From contig CAMDMC010000014.1 of the NCBI GenBank assembly GCA_945901825.1, positions 1 through 42,910 on the forward strand: a DNA stretch of 42,910 nt. Direction: 5' to 3'. Position 1 is the first letter of the stretch; each line of letters opens with the position of its first letter. This document shows, piece after piece, positions 42,843-42,910 of this stretch. A model generated the notes under the pieces. It had not been told where the DNA came from. It was given only the letters and a program-made list of their open reading frames with translations, and did no database searches. This DNA is from Bordetella parapertussis. Lineage in GTDB: Bacteria > Pseudomonadota > Gammaproteobacteria > Burkholderiales > Burkholderiaceae_A. A program made the position numbers and the translations under genes.

Positions 42843-42910
42843 ATGAAGGTTGAACGCCTGGCGGGTTTAATCGGTTTAACGCTGCTTATAGCCTTTTTCG
42901 CGCCTTACGT
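42843..42910 (+). CDS. Start of another membrane-protein gene, cut by the window end
   Basis: An ATG three bases after the amidase stop opens a frame that continues to the window edge (22 residues seen). It begins MKVERLAGLIGLTLLIAFF, a basic start and hydrophobic helix. This looks like the first helix of a transporter permease, perhaps of the branched-chain amino acid ABC type, but too little is present to be sure. Its position suggests it belongs to the TRAP-amidase operon. Confidence 0.55.
   Translation, partial: MKVERLAGLIGLTLLIAFFAPY

Overview
The window is a compact stretch of bacterial chromosome, moderately GC-rich, and almost certainly from a betaproteobacterium of the Burkholderiales type. 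The clues are gene order and families: rdgB-hemW, glnA-ntrB-ntrC, alaC-hom-thrC-moeA-moaD-moaE, a complete cbb3 oxidase cluster, yejABEF and a TRAP transporter with an amidase. The genus cannot be fixed from sequence alone. I found no phage, insertion sequence, CRISPR array or rRNA operon, and no gene-free stretch longer than about 190 bp.

Layout. (1) 34-6169, plus strand: rdgB and hemW overlap, then comes a 190 bp control region with a textbook sigma-54 promoter and an NtrC-like site, followed by the translationally coupled glnA-ntrB-ntrC nitrogen-control operon. (2) 6166-19252, minus strand: one long co-directional block. Read in transcription order it is folD, prlC, xthA, a DsbD_2/UreH-like membrane protein, ccoI, ccoS, ccoN, ccoO, ccoQ, ccoP, ccoG, ccoH and an unassigned two-helix membrane protein. 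It encodes a high-affinity cbb3 cytochrome oxidase plus its copper and assembly factors. A plausible FNR/ANR-type site lies upstream of ccoN. (3) 19284-19543, plus strand: tRNA-Ala(GGC) and tRNA-Glu(TTC) behind a good sigma-70 promoter. (4) 19564-22227, minus strand: a PIN-PhoH ATPase, a Bcp peroxiredoxin and an Mth938-like protein. (5) 22326-28364, plus strand: alaC-hom-thrC (alanine and threonine synthesis), then moeA-moaD-moaE (molybdopterin synthesis). (6) 28334-31160, minus strand: fabI-thyA followed by a dihydrofolate reductase fused to a MocA-like nucleotidyltransferase. (7) 31239-36990, plus strand: a yejABEF-type peptide ABC importer. (8) 36970-38116, minus strand: lrgA-lrgB. (9) 38220-42910, plus strand: a three-part TRAP transporter, an amidase-signature hydrolase and the start of another membrane-protein gene cut by the window end.

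Most of the window is conserved housekeeping and respiration. The strongest oddities are the DHFR-MocA fusion beside the molybdopterin genes, an inserted segment in RdgB, a Bcp without the usual resolving cysteine, a small membrane protein that looks like an extra cbb3 accessory factor, and the TRAP-amidase operon with a Tat-lipoprotein-like binding protein, a palindromic operator candidate and an intercistronic hairpin. I see no clear evidence for a wholly new defence or mobile system here.
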